NCBI GenBank assembly: GCA_028279265.1
Contig: JANQOC010000576.1
Coordinates: forward strand, 1 to 6,513
Length of the DNA: 6,513 nt
Direction: 5' to 3'
DNA from: Hyphomicrobiales bacterium
Lineage (GTDB): Bacteria > Pseudomonadota > Alphaproteobacteria > Rhizobiales > CAYWUX01
How positions within the stretch are numbered: position 1 is the stretch's first letter; each line of letters begins with the position of its first letter. The notes beneath the pieces were generated by a model. It was given only the letters and a program-made list of their open reading frames with translations. It did no database searches and was not told the origin of the DNA. Shown one piece after another: positions 1 through 5,991 of this stretch. Both the position numbers and the translations under genes were made by a program.

Positions 1-1
1 A

Positions 2-1078
2 TCTCCAGGATCAATTGTCCGCATTCTCGCCGGTGGCCAGCTTGGCCGGATGCTGGCCATGGCCGCGGCCCAGTTCGGCTTGCGCGCGCACATCTACGCT
101 CCGGAGCAAGAGTCGCCCGCATTCGATGTCTCGGCATTTCAGACGGTGGCTGAATACAACGATTCGAAAGCGCTCAAAGAGTTTGCAAATGCTGTCGATG
201 TGGCAACGATCGAATTTGAAAACATTCCCCTGGAGTCCTATGAAACTGTCGGGCAGATCGTTCCTATCTCACCAAGTGCCCATGCCTTGTCTGTCGCCCA
301 GGATCGGCTCGCGGAAAAGACAGCGATCAACAATATTGAAATCGGAACCGCCGCATATGCCCCTGTGTCCTCTCTCGCGGAATTATCCAGGGCTGTCGAG
401 CTCATTAAGACGCCGGCCGTTTTGAAAACCTGCCGTTTCGGCTATGACGGCAAAGGACAGACAAAAATTGAAGCGACTTCGGATTTGGACAAAGCCTTCC
501 ATGACCTGTCCAGCGACCACCTGATTTTAGAAGCTTTTGTCCCTTTTGACCGGGAAGTTTCCGTAATTGTTGTCCGCAACCGAGATCAGATGACTGCCGC
601 TTATACACCGGCAGAAAATGTTCACGAAAACCATATCCTGAAAACATCAACGGTTCCCGCCTCTCTCCCGGAGGATGTCCTGGAGCTGGCGAAATCAATC
701 GCCCGCCGGATCGCCGAGGAACTGGATTACATCGGGGTGCTGGGTGTTGAAATGTTTCATGTCAGGGATAAGGACGGAGACCAGCTGCTGGTCAACGAGA
801 TTGCACCACGCGTTCACAATAGCGGTCACTGGACACTGGATGCGTGTGCCGTCAGCCAGTTCGAAAATCACATTCGGGCGATTGCAGGATGGCCCCTGGG
901 GGCCACAAATCGGCATTCAGATGCGGTAATGACCAATCTCATCGGTGACGAGGCGAACAGCTGGCCCGACCTCGCACGCCAGGAAGCCAGCGGACTGCAT
1001 TTATACGGCAAAAAAGAAATCAGGGCGGGGCGGAAGATGGGGCACGTGACGCGACTTTCCCCGAAAACGGACCCCTAA
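2..1078 (+). CDS. purK: 5-(carboxyamino)imidazole ribonucleotide synthase (N5-CAIR synthetase), 5' end off the window
   Basis: PurK uses ATP and bicarbonate to carboxylate aminoimidazole ribonucleotide to N5-CAIR in cytoplasmic de novo purine synthesis; PurE then rearranges the product. The reading frame is open from base 2, upstream of the first ATG at 50. The upstream codons encode the N-terminal nucleotide-fold glycine motif (ILAGGQLGRM), so the ATG at 50 is internal and the true start lies just outside the window. The visible 358 residues nearly fill the usual length of about 355-370. Counting from base 2, the ATP-grasp glycine-rich loop TCRFGYDGKGQ lies at about 143-153. The PurK signature NEIAPRVHNSGHWT is at about 265-278, followed by FENHIRAI. 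The C-terminal lid motif GRKMGHVT is at about 343-350. The first glycine of the usual GGGQLGRM is alanine here, probably harmless. purE often sits directly upstream in this class, but that region is not visible. Identification is firm. Confidence 0.96.
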   Translation, partial: SPGSIVRILAGGQLGRMLAMAAAQFGLRAHIYAPEQESPAFDVSAFQTVAEYNDSKALKEFANAVDVATIEFENIPLESYETVGQIVPISPSAHALSVAQDRLAEKTAINNIEIGTAAYAPVSSLAELSRAVELIKTPAVLKTCRFGYDGKGQTKIEATSDLDKAFHDLSSDHLILEAFVPFDREVSVIVVRNRDQMTAAYTPAENVHENHILKTSTVPASLPEDVLELAKSIARRIAEELDYIGVLGVEMFHVRDKDGDQLLVNEIAPRVHNSGHWTLDACAVSQFENHIRAIAGWPLGATNRHSDAVMTNLIGDEANSWPDLARQEASGLHLYGKKEIRAGRKMGHVTRLSPKTDP

Positions 1079-1164
1079 GCCCGCCTCTTCACTCGATCTA
1101 TAAGTGGGCACTTGAGCGAACGCCGGCAAAGCAGGCGTACATTGATCCAACGAAAAAAACTGAT
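1079..1164. other. Convergent intergenic gap between purK and the hydrolase gene
   Basis: The two genes point at each other across 86 bases. On the minus strand a run of seven T (plus-strand A at 1153-1159) begins five bases after the hydrolase stop codon. It could serve as the U-tract of a terminator. The sequence just before it forms only a very weak stem, so I do not call a terminator. No coding sequence is seen. Confidence 0.4.
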
Positions 1165-2040
1165 CTAGACGCGGTTTTGCCGGGCGATATTCTGCGGCCG
1201 CAGTTCGGTGACTTTCGGGCGTGGTGTCGGTGTGTGCTTTTCCAGAAACTTTCTGATTTCCGTGAATGCGCCAACCCGGAACAGTCCCGTGTGACCGGCT
1301 GTGTCAAAGACCATCATTTCCTTGGGTTCATTGGCCAGATCAAAAATCTCCTGGCCAAGTTCCAGCGGAATGAGCTCGTCCTTACCGCCATGCATGACAA
1401 GTAAGGGAACGTCAACCTTGTGAATGATTTTGCGCGATTCGAACTTGTCCAGCAGGAACGTCCCGAAGGGGAACATACGATACTGCTTAAATCGGAAACT
1501 TATGACATCGGGAATGGACGTATAAGGGGCCTCAAGGACAAGGGCGCTGACGTCACGATTACCGGCGACCGGAATGGCGACGCCCGTTCCGAGAGATTCG
1601 CCATAAACGACGATATTATGAGATTCAACACCGAGTGATCTCAGGGTGTCGTAGGCAAACAGCCCGTCTGAAATAAGCCAGGCCTGGCTCGGCATGCCTG
1701 TGGATCCGGAGTAGCTGCGATAGCTGGCCATGAAAACCCCGTAGCCGCGGCGTGTAAACCGATGAACGCGTTCCCGGCGCGAAGCCAGGTTACCGCTGAC
1801 ACCATGGTAGTAGAGAATTGTCGGATAGCCCGGATCGGCTGGGGAATGCCAGCAGACCAGCTTCTCGCCGTCCGGTGTTTCGATCTCCATTTCGTCGACA
1901 TTGTTCAGACCGATCGATGCCGGCGTGACACGGGTTTTGTCTGGAGAATAAAGCAGCAAAGGCTGAATAATATACAAGGTCACCGCAACGATGGCATAAA
2001 CCACCATGAGTGCACCCAAGATAATCAGAACTGTGAGCAT
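1165..2040 (-). CDS. Membrane-anchored alpha/beta hydrolase (BEM46/ABHD13/ABHD17-like serine hydrolase)
   Basis: This 291-residue protein has the alpha/beta hydrolase layout. Residues 3-30 are strongly hydrophobic, which suggests a signal anchor with the catalytic domain outside the cytoplasm. The YYHGVSGN segment (77-84) supplies the HG oxyanion region. The nucleophile elbow is GESLG (147-151, Ser149). Asp221 in HGGKDELIP and His250 in TAGHTG complete a plausible Ser-Asp-His triad. The QPLLLYSPD segment followed by a TPDGEKL strand resembles BEM46-type proteins. An AGGGG ribosome binding site at 2047-2051 lies six bases before the ATG and supports this start. The C-terminal 20 residues are polar and probably disordered. 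Substrate is unknown: such proteins may be thioesterases, lipases or peptidases, and sequence alone does not decide. It is convergent with purK and separated from the pnt genes by 482 bases, so it is probably transcribed alone. Confidence 0.88.
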   Translation of the reverse strand: MLTVLIILGALMVVYAIVAVTLYIIQPLLLYSPDKTRVTPASIGLNNVDEMEIETPDGEKLVCWHSPADPGYPTILYYHGVSGNLASRRERVHRFTRRGYGVFMASYRSYSGSTGMPSQAWLISDGLFAYDTLRSLGVESHNIVVYGESLGTGVAIPVAGNRDVSALVLEAPYTSIPDVISFRFKQYRMFPFGTFLLDKFESRKIIHKVDVPLLVMHGGKDELIPLELGQEIFDLANEPKEMMVFDTAGHTGLFRVGAFTEIRKFLEKHTPTPRPKVTELRPQNIARQNRV

Positions 2041-2088
2041 ATATTGCCCCTAACACACTTTTTATATTTACGCGTTTGTCTGATCCGG

Positions 2089-2158
2089 GTGTTCCCAGCC
2101 CCGATCGTCTATAAAGTGTTCCCGTATTTTTAGGACATTTCCGGAAATTTCCGGGAAC
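2089..2158. promoter_or_regulatory. Operator-like repeat cluster upstream of the hydrolase gene
   Basis: GTGTTCCC occurs at 2089-2096 and again at 2116-2123. The inverse GGGAAC is at 2153-2158, so GTTCCCG (2118-2124) and CGGGAAC (2152-2158) form a perfect 7-bp inverted repeat. Between these arms lies a 12-bp perfect palindrome, ATTTCCGGAAAT (2137-2148). It is part of a 10-bp tandem repeat (ATTTCCGGAA at 2137-2146, ATTTCCGGGA at 2147-2156, 9 of 10 identical), which is close to one helical turn. The cluster lies about 50-120 bases upstream of the hydrolase ATG, where a regulator could act. The regulator is not recognised. The role is inferred from symmetry and position only. Confidence 0.35.
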
Positions 2159-2294
2159 GTTTCATCAGGAGTACATGATTTCTGGACCGAATCCTCAAAC
2201 TCCTCCCGAATATGGTAAATGCAGCATGAACCCAAAGGCCCAAACTACTGTCCCCGCAGTTGCTATCTGTGTTTGTGAAAGTTCTTGAAAATGC

Positions 2295-2340
2295 GACGGA
2301 CAATCCAACCGAAACGTCGATGACCCCCGGATTGTCAGTC
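2295..2340. terminator. Candidate intergenic hairpin / possible terminator
   Basis: GACAATCC (2299-2306) pairs perfectly with GGATTGTC (2329-2336). After one G/A mismatch a further GAC/GTC pair (2295-2297 with 2338-2340) extends the stem to 11 pairs. The loop is 22 bases, longer than typical. On the plus strand TTTT follows directly. On the minus strand, the direction of pntB, TTTT follows three bases after the arm. It lies about 180 bases beyond the pntB stop, so it could end a long pnt 3' untranslated region. The long loop and short T-run keep this tentative. Confidence 0.3.
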
Positions 2341-2479
2341 TTTTCGTGAGATGAAGTGAATTTCCTTAGATGATCTCGTACTGAAAACTTGGCGCAGAAA
2401 CTACATCAATTACCATATATTTTAAACAGCTAACATGTGACCATTTGATCCAATTTTCGTGATCAGGGTCTTGAAGCCA

Positions 2480-2510
2480 CACAAGATACTTTCAAGTAAA
2501 TACTCTTGTG
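2480..2510 (-). terminator. Inverted repeat just downstream of pntB
   Basis: CACAAGA (2480-2486) and TCTTGTG (2504-2510) are a perfect 7-bp inverted repeat, starting 12 bases beyond the pntB stop codon. Inside, TACT and AGTA (2487-2490, 2495-2498) can extend the stem, leaving a TTCA loop and a 5-base bulge. No T-run follows on the minus strand, so it is not a standard intrinsic terminator. It could instead be a 3'-end stabilising hairpin of the pnt mRNA. Confidence 0.25.
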
Positions 2511-2522
2511 AGAAAAATATAT

Positions 2523-3920
2523 CTATAAAGCCTTGACGATTTCCTCAGTCATTTTTTTAGCGTCGCCAAACAACATCAGAGTATTATCCCGGTAAAACAG
2601 CGGATTATCTATGCCTGCATAACCAGAGCTCAAGCTCCGCTTATTGAACATTACCGTTTTGGCCTTCCATACTTGTAATACGGGCATTCCATAGATGGGA
2701 GACGATGGATCATCTTCAGCCGCCGGATTGGTCACGTCATTAGCGCCAATCACATAGGCAACGTCTGCCTGGGCAAAATCATTATTGATGTCTTCCAATT
2801 CAAAGACTTCATCGTAAGGAACATTAGCTTCCGCGAGCAGCACATTCATATGTCCCGGCATGCGACCGGCGACGGGGTGAATAGCATAAGCGACCTCAAC
2901 ACCAGCGGCTTTCAGCTCGTCTCCCATTTCCCGCAACGCGTGCTGGGCCTGGGCAACGGCCATGCCGTAACCGGGGACGATAATCACTTTGCTTGAGTTT
3001 TTGAGCATGAAGCCGGCATCATCCGCAGAACCCTGCTTGATCGGCCTTTGCTCGCCGTCGCCCCCTGCGGCGGCAGCGGTTTCGCCGCCAAAACCGCCCA
3101 GGATCACGGAGATAAACGAGCGGTTCATGCCCTTACACATGATGTAGGAAAGAATAGCGCCTGACGAACCAACCAGAGCGCCGGTTATGATCAGGGCCGA
3201 ATTGCCCAGCGTAAACCCGATACCGGCTGCCGCCCAGCCTGAATAGGAGTTCAGCATGGAGACAACTACCGGCATGTCCGCACCGCCGATGGGTATGATA
3301 ATCAACACCCCGATGATGAGAGAAACAATGGCGATCAGCCAGAACATGGTCCGGGATTCGGTTGCGACCAGCTGCCAAATCAGGATCACAAGTAGTAAAG
3401 CCAATCCAATATTGATGATATGACGCGCCGGCAGCATTATTGGCGCACCGGACATGCGGCCATCGAGTTTCAGAAAAGCAATGACAGAGCCGGTAAACGT
3501 TATTGCGCCGATGGCGACTCCCAGGGACATTTCAAAGAGGCTTGCTTTGGCGATGGAGCCAACCTGCCCTATACCGAAGGATGCCGGCGCATAGATCGCC
3601 GCAGCGGCAACCAGTACCGCGGCCAGTCCGACAAGGCTGTGAAAAGCGGCAACCAGCTGCGGCATGGCGGTCATCGGTATGCGCTGTGCCACGATACCAC
3701 CGATAGCGCCGCCGATTCCCAGACCGACAAGGATCATCAACCATGAAAGAAATCCTGAGGGGGCGGCAATAAACAGCGTCGTGAAGATGGCGATGGCCAT
3801 GCCGACAATGCCAAACGCATTACCCCGTCGGGAAGATTCCGGCGACGAAAGCCCCCTTAGAGCGAGAATGAACAGGACCCCGGAAACGAGATACAACAGT
3901 GCAACAAGATCTGCAGTCAT
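2523..3920 (-). CDS. pntB: NAD(P) transhydrogenase subunit beta (proton channel and NADP(H)-binding domain III)
   Basis: This is the beta subunit of the Re/Si-specific proton-translocating transhydrogenase in the inner membrane. Its 465 residues match the family length. Residues 1 to about 262 form a series of about nine membrane helices (domain II). They include FHSLVGLAA with His94, the equivalent of the E. coli proton-channel residue beta-His91, and SMLNSYSGWAA with Asn224, the equivalent of beta-Asn222. A hydrophilic linker (about 280-308) leads to the cytoplasmic NADP(H)-binding domain III. This domain has VPGYGMAVAQAQ (315-326), HPVAGRMPGHMNVLLAEA (348-365), GANDVTNPAA (392-401) and the NADP-binding KRSLSSGYAGIDNPLF (427-442). 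The AAGGAG-type site at 3929-3934, inside the end of pntAB, lies eight bases before the ATG. Only two bases separate the pntAB stop from this start. It is the last gene of the pnt set; the stop is TAG. All key motifs are intact. Confidence 0.98.
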   Translation of the reverse strand: MTADLVALLYLVSGVLFILALRGLSSPESSRRGNAFGIVGMAIAIFTTLFIAAPSGFLSWLMILVGLGIGGAIGGIVAQRIPMTAMPQLVAAFHSLVGLAAVLVAAAAIYAPASFGIGQVGSIAKASLFEMSLGVAIGAITFTGSVIAFLKLDGRMSGAPIMLPARHIINIGLALLLVILIWQLVATESRTMFWLIAIVSLIIGVLIIIPIGGADMPVVVSMLNSYSGWAAAGIGFTLGNSALIITGALVGSSGAILSYIMCKGMNRSFISVILGGFGGETAAAAGGDGEQRPIKQGSADDAGFMLKNSSKVIIVPGYGMAVAQAQHALREMGDELKAAGVEVAYAIHPVAGRMPGHMNVLLAEANVPYDEVFELEDINNDFAQADVAYVIGANDVTNPAAEDDPSSPIYGMPVLQVWKAKTVMFNKRSLSSGYAGIDNPLFYRDNTLMLFGDAKKMTEEIVKAL

Positions 3921-3922
3921 CG

Positions 3923-4345
3923 TTACCGCTCCTTCTTCTTATACATTGCGAGCATTCGCTGGGTCACCAGGAAGCCGCCAAAGATGTTCACCGCGGCAAG
4001 AATCAAAGCAATAAAACCGAAAAAGTTAGCCAGTCCCGTGCTACCGCCACCATCGCCTTCCACGGCCTCGACGCCAACCGCGAGCAAAGCTCCGACAATA
4101 ATGACGGAACTGATGGCATTGGTCACGGACATGAGCGGAGTGTGCAAGGCCGGGGTCACGGCCCAGACCACGTAGTAGCCGACAAATATAGCCAGCACGA
4201 AAATAGAGAATTGAAAGACAAACGGGCTGACCTGCGGCGCATTTTCACCAGCAGCCATAACGATGTCGCTGTGAGCGAACATGAATGCCAGGAATCCCGA
4301 AACAAATAGTGCCAACAGGGACATTCGTTTTCGTGAGCTTCTCAT
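3923..4345 (-). CDS. pntAB: NAD(P) transhydrogenase subunit alpha part 2 (membrane subunit PntAB)
   Basis: This is the small membrane subunit that, with PntB, forms the proton-conducting domain II. It is 140 residues, about the length of this subunit in three-subunit transhydrogenases. Predicted membrane helices lie at about 42-63, 72-92 and 105-128. The conserved stretch HTPLMSVTNAISS starts near residue 68. An extra N-terminal hydrophobic segment (about 8-25) follows a basic RSSRKR start and is followed by AAGENAP, so it looks like a signal peptide or an additional helix. A GTG at 4348 would add one residue. I prefer the ATG at 4345 because the strong AAGGAAGG site (4352-4359) is six bases from it but only three from the GTG. 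The ATG overlaps the pntAA stop by one base (TGATG), which implies translational coupling. The C-terminus is strongly basic (KKKER) and, by the positive-inside rule, probably cytoplasmic. Confidence 0.95.
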   Translation of the reverse strand: MRSSRKRMSLLALFVSGFLAFMFAHSDIVMAAGENAPQVSPFVFQFSIFVLAIFVGYYVVWAVTPALHTPLMSVTNAISSVIIVGALLAVGVEAVEGDGGGSTGLANFFGFIALILAAVNIFGGFLVTQRMLAMYKKKER

Positions 4346-5484
4346 CACGCACCTTCCTTCGTCAGTGCCGGATGCACGATTTTCCCGTCTCGGGTCACCA
4401 GCGTTCCCTGAATAATTTCATCTTCCCAATCGATCGCCAGTTCACCCTTCTCATTGTCAATCATTGTCGTAATGAATGCGAGAAGGTTTCGGGCATAGAG
4501 GGAGCTGGCATTGACCGCCAGATCACCGGCCAGGTTCAGGGGCCCCATGATCGAAACACCATTGTGAACGACGGTCTTGCCGGGTTCGGTAACGGCACAA
4601 TTGCCGCCCCGCTCCGCCGCCAGATCGACGATCACGGCGCCTGCGGGCATGCTTTCAACCATCGCCTTGGAAATAAGTTCCGGTGCCGGACGGCCCGGGA
4701 TGAGAGCCGTTGTGATCACGGCATTTTGGTTCTTAACATGATCGGCAACAAGTTCCGCCTGCTTCTTCTTGTATTCGTCGGACATTTCCTTGGCATATCC
4801 GCCCGCGGTCTCGGCTTCCTTGAACTCTTCGTCTTCGACGGCAATGAATTTGGCTCCCAGCGATTCCACCTGTTCCTTGGCTGCCGGGCGCACATCCGTT
4901 GCCGTTACAATTGCGCCCAACCGCCTTGCCGTTGCAATCGCCTGCAGACCGGCAACACCGGCGCCCATGACAAAGACTTTCGCCGCAGGAACGGTCCCTG
5001 CCGCAGTCATCATCATCGGCAGGGCCTGGTTGAAATAGGCGGCGGCATCAATGACCGCCTTGTAGCCGGCAAGGTTCGACTGCGAAGACAGGACATCCAT
5101 CGACTGCGCGCGGGTGATGCGGGGCATGAATTCCATGGAAAAGCTGGTCACGCCGGCACCAGCAAGCTGCTCCAGCCCACTACGGTCGCCGAACGGATCC
5201 AGCATCGCCGCGACAATGGCATCGCCCGGGAGCTTTGCGATCTCGTCAGCTTCGGGACGACGCACCTTCAGTATGATATTGGCACCGCTTAAAGCTTCAT
5301 CCGCAGTTGCGGCAATCTTCGCACCGACGTCCTGAAAATCCTGATCAGAAAAATGGGATCGCTCTCCGGCGCCAGCCTGAACGACGACGTCACATCCGAG
5401 GGAGATATATTTTTTTGCCGCATCGGGGGAAAGGGCGACCCGCGGCTCTTGTGCTGATTCCGCCAGCACAGCGAGTTTAGTCAT
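4345..5484 (-). CDS. pntAA: NAD(P) transhydrogenase subunit alpha part 1 (NAD(H)-binding domain I)
   Basis: This soluble subunit binds NAD(H) on the cytoplasmic face and passes hydride to NADP+ in PntB. At 379 residues it has the length of the separate PntAA in three-subunit enzymes and lacks the membrane helices fused on in E. coli PntA. The RQD loop that reaches towards the nicotinamide is intact in PRITRAQSMD (Arg122, Gln127, Asp130), followed by VLSSQSNLAGY. The Rossmann dinucleotide loop is GAGVAGLQAI (174-183). Asp197 in TATDVRP is positioned to bind the adenosine ribose, as expected for NAD rather than NADP. The mobile-loop region GGYAKEMSDEY (228-238) and the ALIPGRPAPELI segment are also present. 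The fold is related to alanine dehydrogenase, but the RQD loop and the downstream pntAB and pntB settle the identity. ACGGAG at 5491-5496 is a well-placed ribosome binding site, with its GGAG core six bases before the ATG. Confidence 0.98.
   Translation of the reverse strand: MTKLAVLAESAQEPRVALSPDAAKKYISLGCDVVVQAGAGERSHFSDQDFQDVGAKIAATADEALSGANIILKVRRPEADEIAKLPGDAIVAAMLDPFGDRSGLEQLAGAGVTSFSMEFMPRITRAQSMDVLSSQSNLAGYKAVIDAAAYFNQALPMMMTAAGTVPAAKVFVMGAGVAGLQAIATARRLGAIVTATDVRPAAKEQVESLGAKFIAVEDEEFKEAETAGGYAKEMSDEYKKKQAELVADHVKNQNAVITTALIPGRPAPELISKAMVESMPAGAVIVDLAAERGGNCAVTEPGKTVVHNGVSIMGPLNLAGDLAVNASSLYARNLLAFITTMIDNEKGELAIDWEDEIIQGTLVTRDGKIVHPALTKEGA
4352..4359 (-). promoter_or_regulatory. Ribosome binding site that decides the pntAB start
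   Basis: AAGGAAGG on the minus strand, inside the last codons of pntAA, stands six bases before the ATG at 4345 and only three before the GTG at 4348. This spacing favours the ATG. The site lies within translated pntAA, so ribosomes finishing pntAA are well placed to start pntAB. Confidence 0.7.
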
Positions 5485-5625
5485 TGATGGCTCCGTCTGG
5501 ACCTCTAAAACTTGAATGGTTCATAGTCTGGAGAGTAACCGAGAAATGGAATTAAACAGGATCAGCGGCATTCCCGTCTGCCAAAAGCGGCCGCATCATC
5601 CGCCCCGCGTCAAGGATCGTATGTT
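5485..5625. other. Spacer between coxIV-like gene and pntAA
   Basis: This 141-base spacer could hold a pnt promoter. On the minus strand a TTGACG hexamer (plus strand 5608-5613) resembles a -35 box, but no convincing -10 hexamer stands at 16-18 bases from it. A GCGGCCGC palindrome followed by TTTT on the minus strand has no loop and is not a terminator. No gene is seen. Confidence 0.35.
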
Positions 5626-5769
5626 CTAGAGTAAAAATATCGCCATTAGAATAAGCAATACTACGCATCCAATGGTTCCCCATTTGGTAAGCGCTACAAA
5701 CAAACCATAACTTTTTTCGTGCTCTTCGACATCCATCGCCGAGTGGCTTTCTGAAAGATCAACACTCAT
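5626..5769 (-). CDS. aa3-type cytochrome c oxidase subunit IV (small single-helix subunit)
   Basis: This 47-residue protein has the layout of the bacterial aa3-type oxidase subunit IV family (COX4_pro_2 type). A short acidic N-terminus contains MDVEEHEKSYGLFVALTKWG (12-31). This matches the family pattern of a His/Glu-rich stretch, then a tyrosine, then a KWG-type turn. One membrane helix follows (about 30-47) and ends at the stop (TAG). The family is a small accessory subunit of the aa3 terminal oxidase, with one transmembrane helix and no known catalytic residue. A GGAG at 5780-5783 stands ten bases before the ATG, slightly long but usable. It precedes pntAA on the same strand, an arrangement I know from alphaproteobacteria. 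The catalytic oxidase subunits are not in this window. An in-frame ATG at codon 12 would remove the acidic start, but it has no better ribosome binding site. Confidence 0.85.
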   Translation of the reverse strand: MSVDLSESHSAMDVEEHEKSYGLFVALTKWGTIGCVVLLILMAIFLL

Positions 5770-5852
5770 AAGGCGGTTGCTCCGCTGTTGTTCAAATCAA
5801 AATCGTGGGTAACCCCGTCATTTTCAGTTCTTCGTATAGCAAAGGGAAGCTG

Positions 5853-5881
5853 GACCGCAAAGTTATTTATGGTTTGCGGTC
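5853..5881. repeat. Perfect 9-bp inverted repeat (hairpin or operator)
   Basis: GACCGCAAA (5853-5861) and TTTGCGGTC (5873-5881) are exactly complementary, with an 11-base AT-rich centre. The arm ends in TTT, but no T-run follows on either strand, so it is a poor intrinsic terminator. It lies about 85-110 bases upstream of the coxIV-like ATG. That position fits an operator or a 5'-leader hairpin as well as a 3' end of the upstream gene. Confidence 0.4.
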
Positions 5882-5914
5882 GCTTTGACGCACAAGTTTC
5901 AGGGCAGAATTTTC

Positions 5915-5949
5915 CATTCCCATATGAAATTTCAGCATCTCTGGGAATG
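5915..5949. repeat. Perfect 8-bp inverted repeat enclosing a palindrome
   Basis: CATTCCCA (5915-5922) pairs exactly with TGGGAATG (5942-5949) across 19 bases. Inside lies a second perfect palindrome, TGAAATTTCA (5925-5934). It starts 43 bases after the kinase stop codon on the minus strand. GAAAATTCTG follows there, which is not a U-tract, so a factor-independent terminator is doubtful. It may be a 3'-end hairpin or a protein binding site. Confidence 0.35.
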
Positions 5950-5991
5950 ACCGATACGGTTTGAAAAGCAGTTAGCCGGAGACTTTGGCTG

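Larger units (their letters stand above)
2041..2522. other. 482-bp intergenic region without a supported gene
   Basis: This stretch separates the hydrolase start from the end of pntB, both on the minus strand, and is visibly more AT-rich than the flanking genes. Every reading frame I followed is broken into peptides of about 22 residues or fewer with no convincing ribosome binding site, so I see no gene. It should carry the hydrolase promoter and the pnt 3' end. It contains a cluster of TTCC/GGAA repeats (2089-2158) and inverted repeats at 2295-2340 and 2480-2510. A weak imperfect hairpin lies at 2439-2470 (GACC/GGTC and GATC/GATC arms). No clear sigma-70 promoter pair was found. Confidence 0.6.
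5770..5991. other. 222-bp spacer between ABC1-kinase gene and coxIV-like gene
   Basis: No gene is supported here. The one longer minus-strand frame that crosses it overlaps the kinase gene in another frame and has no family resemblance. The spacer holds two perfect inverted repeats (5853-5881 and 5915-5949). It probably contains the end of the kinase transcript and the promoter or leader of the coxIV-pnt genes. No clear promoter pair was recognised. Confidence 0.45.

Noticed and set aside
50..52. ATG as the purK start
   Set aside because: The conserved ILAGGQLGR motif lies upstream in the same frame, so the true start is left of the window.
1153..1167. Seven-T run on the minus strand just after the hydrolase stop as an intrinsic terminator
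   Set aside because: Only a three-base-pair CGG/CCG stem precedes it, which is too weak to call a terminator.
1762..2133. Plus-strand 123-codon frame antisense to the hydrolase start
   Set aside because: It lies mostly opposite the hydrolase coding region and has no domain or ribosome binding site.
2226..2288. Possible 20-codon plus-strand leader peptide before the 2295-2340 hairpin (attenuator idea)
   Set aside because: There is no ribosome binding site, no run of a regulatory amino acid codon, and no plus-strand gene downstream to control; the next gene is pntB on the other strand.
4285..5292. Plus-strand open frame of 335 codons antisense to pntAA and the start of pntAB
   Set aside because: It is entirely opposite well-conserved pnt coding sequence, its translation is rich in Arg, His and Gly without any recognisable domain, and it has no supported start. 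It is a shadow of pntAA.
5608..5613. TTGACG on the minus strand as a -35 box for pntAA
   Set aside because: No acceptable -10 hexamer lies at 16-18 bases, so a promoter is not supported.
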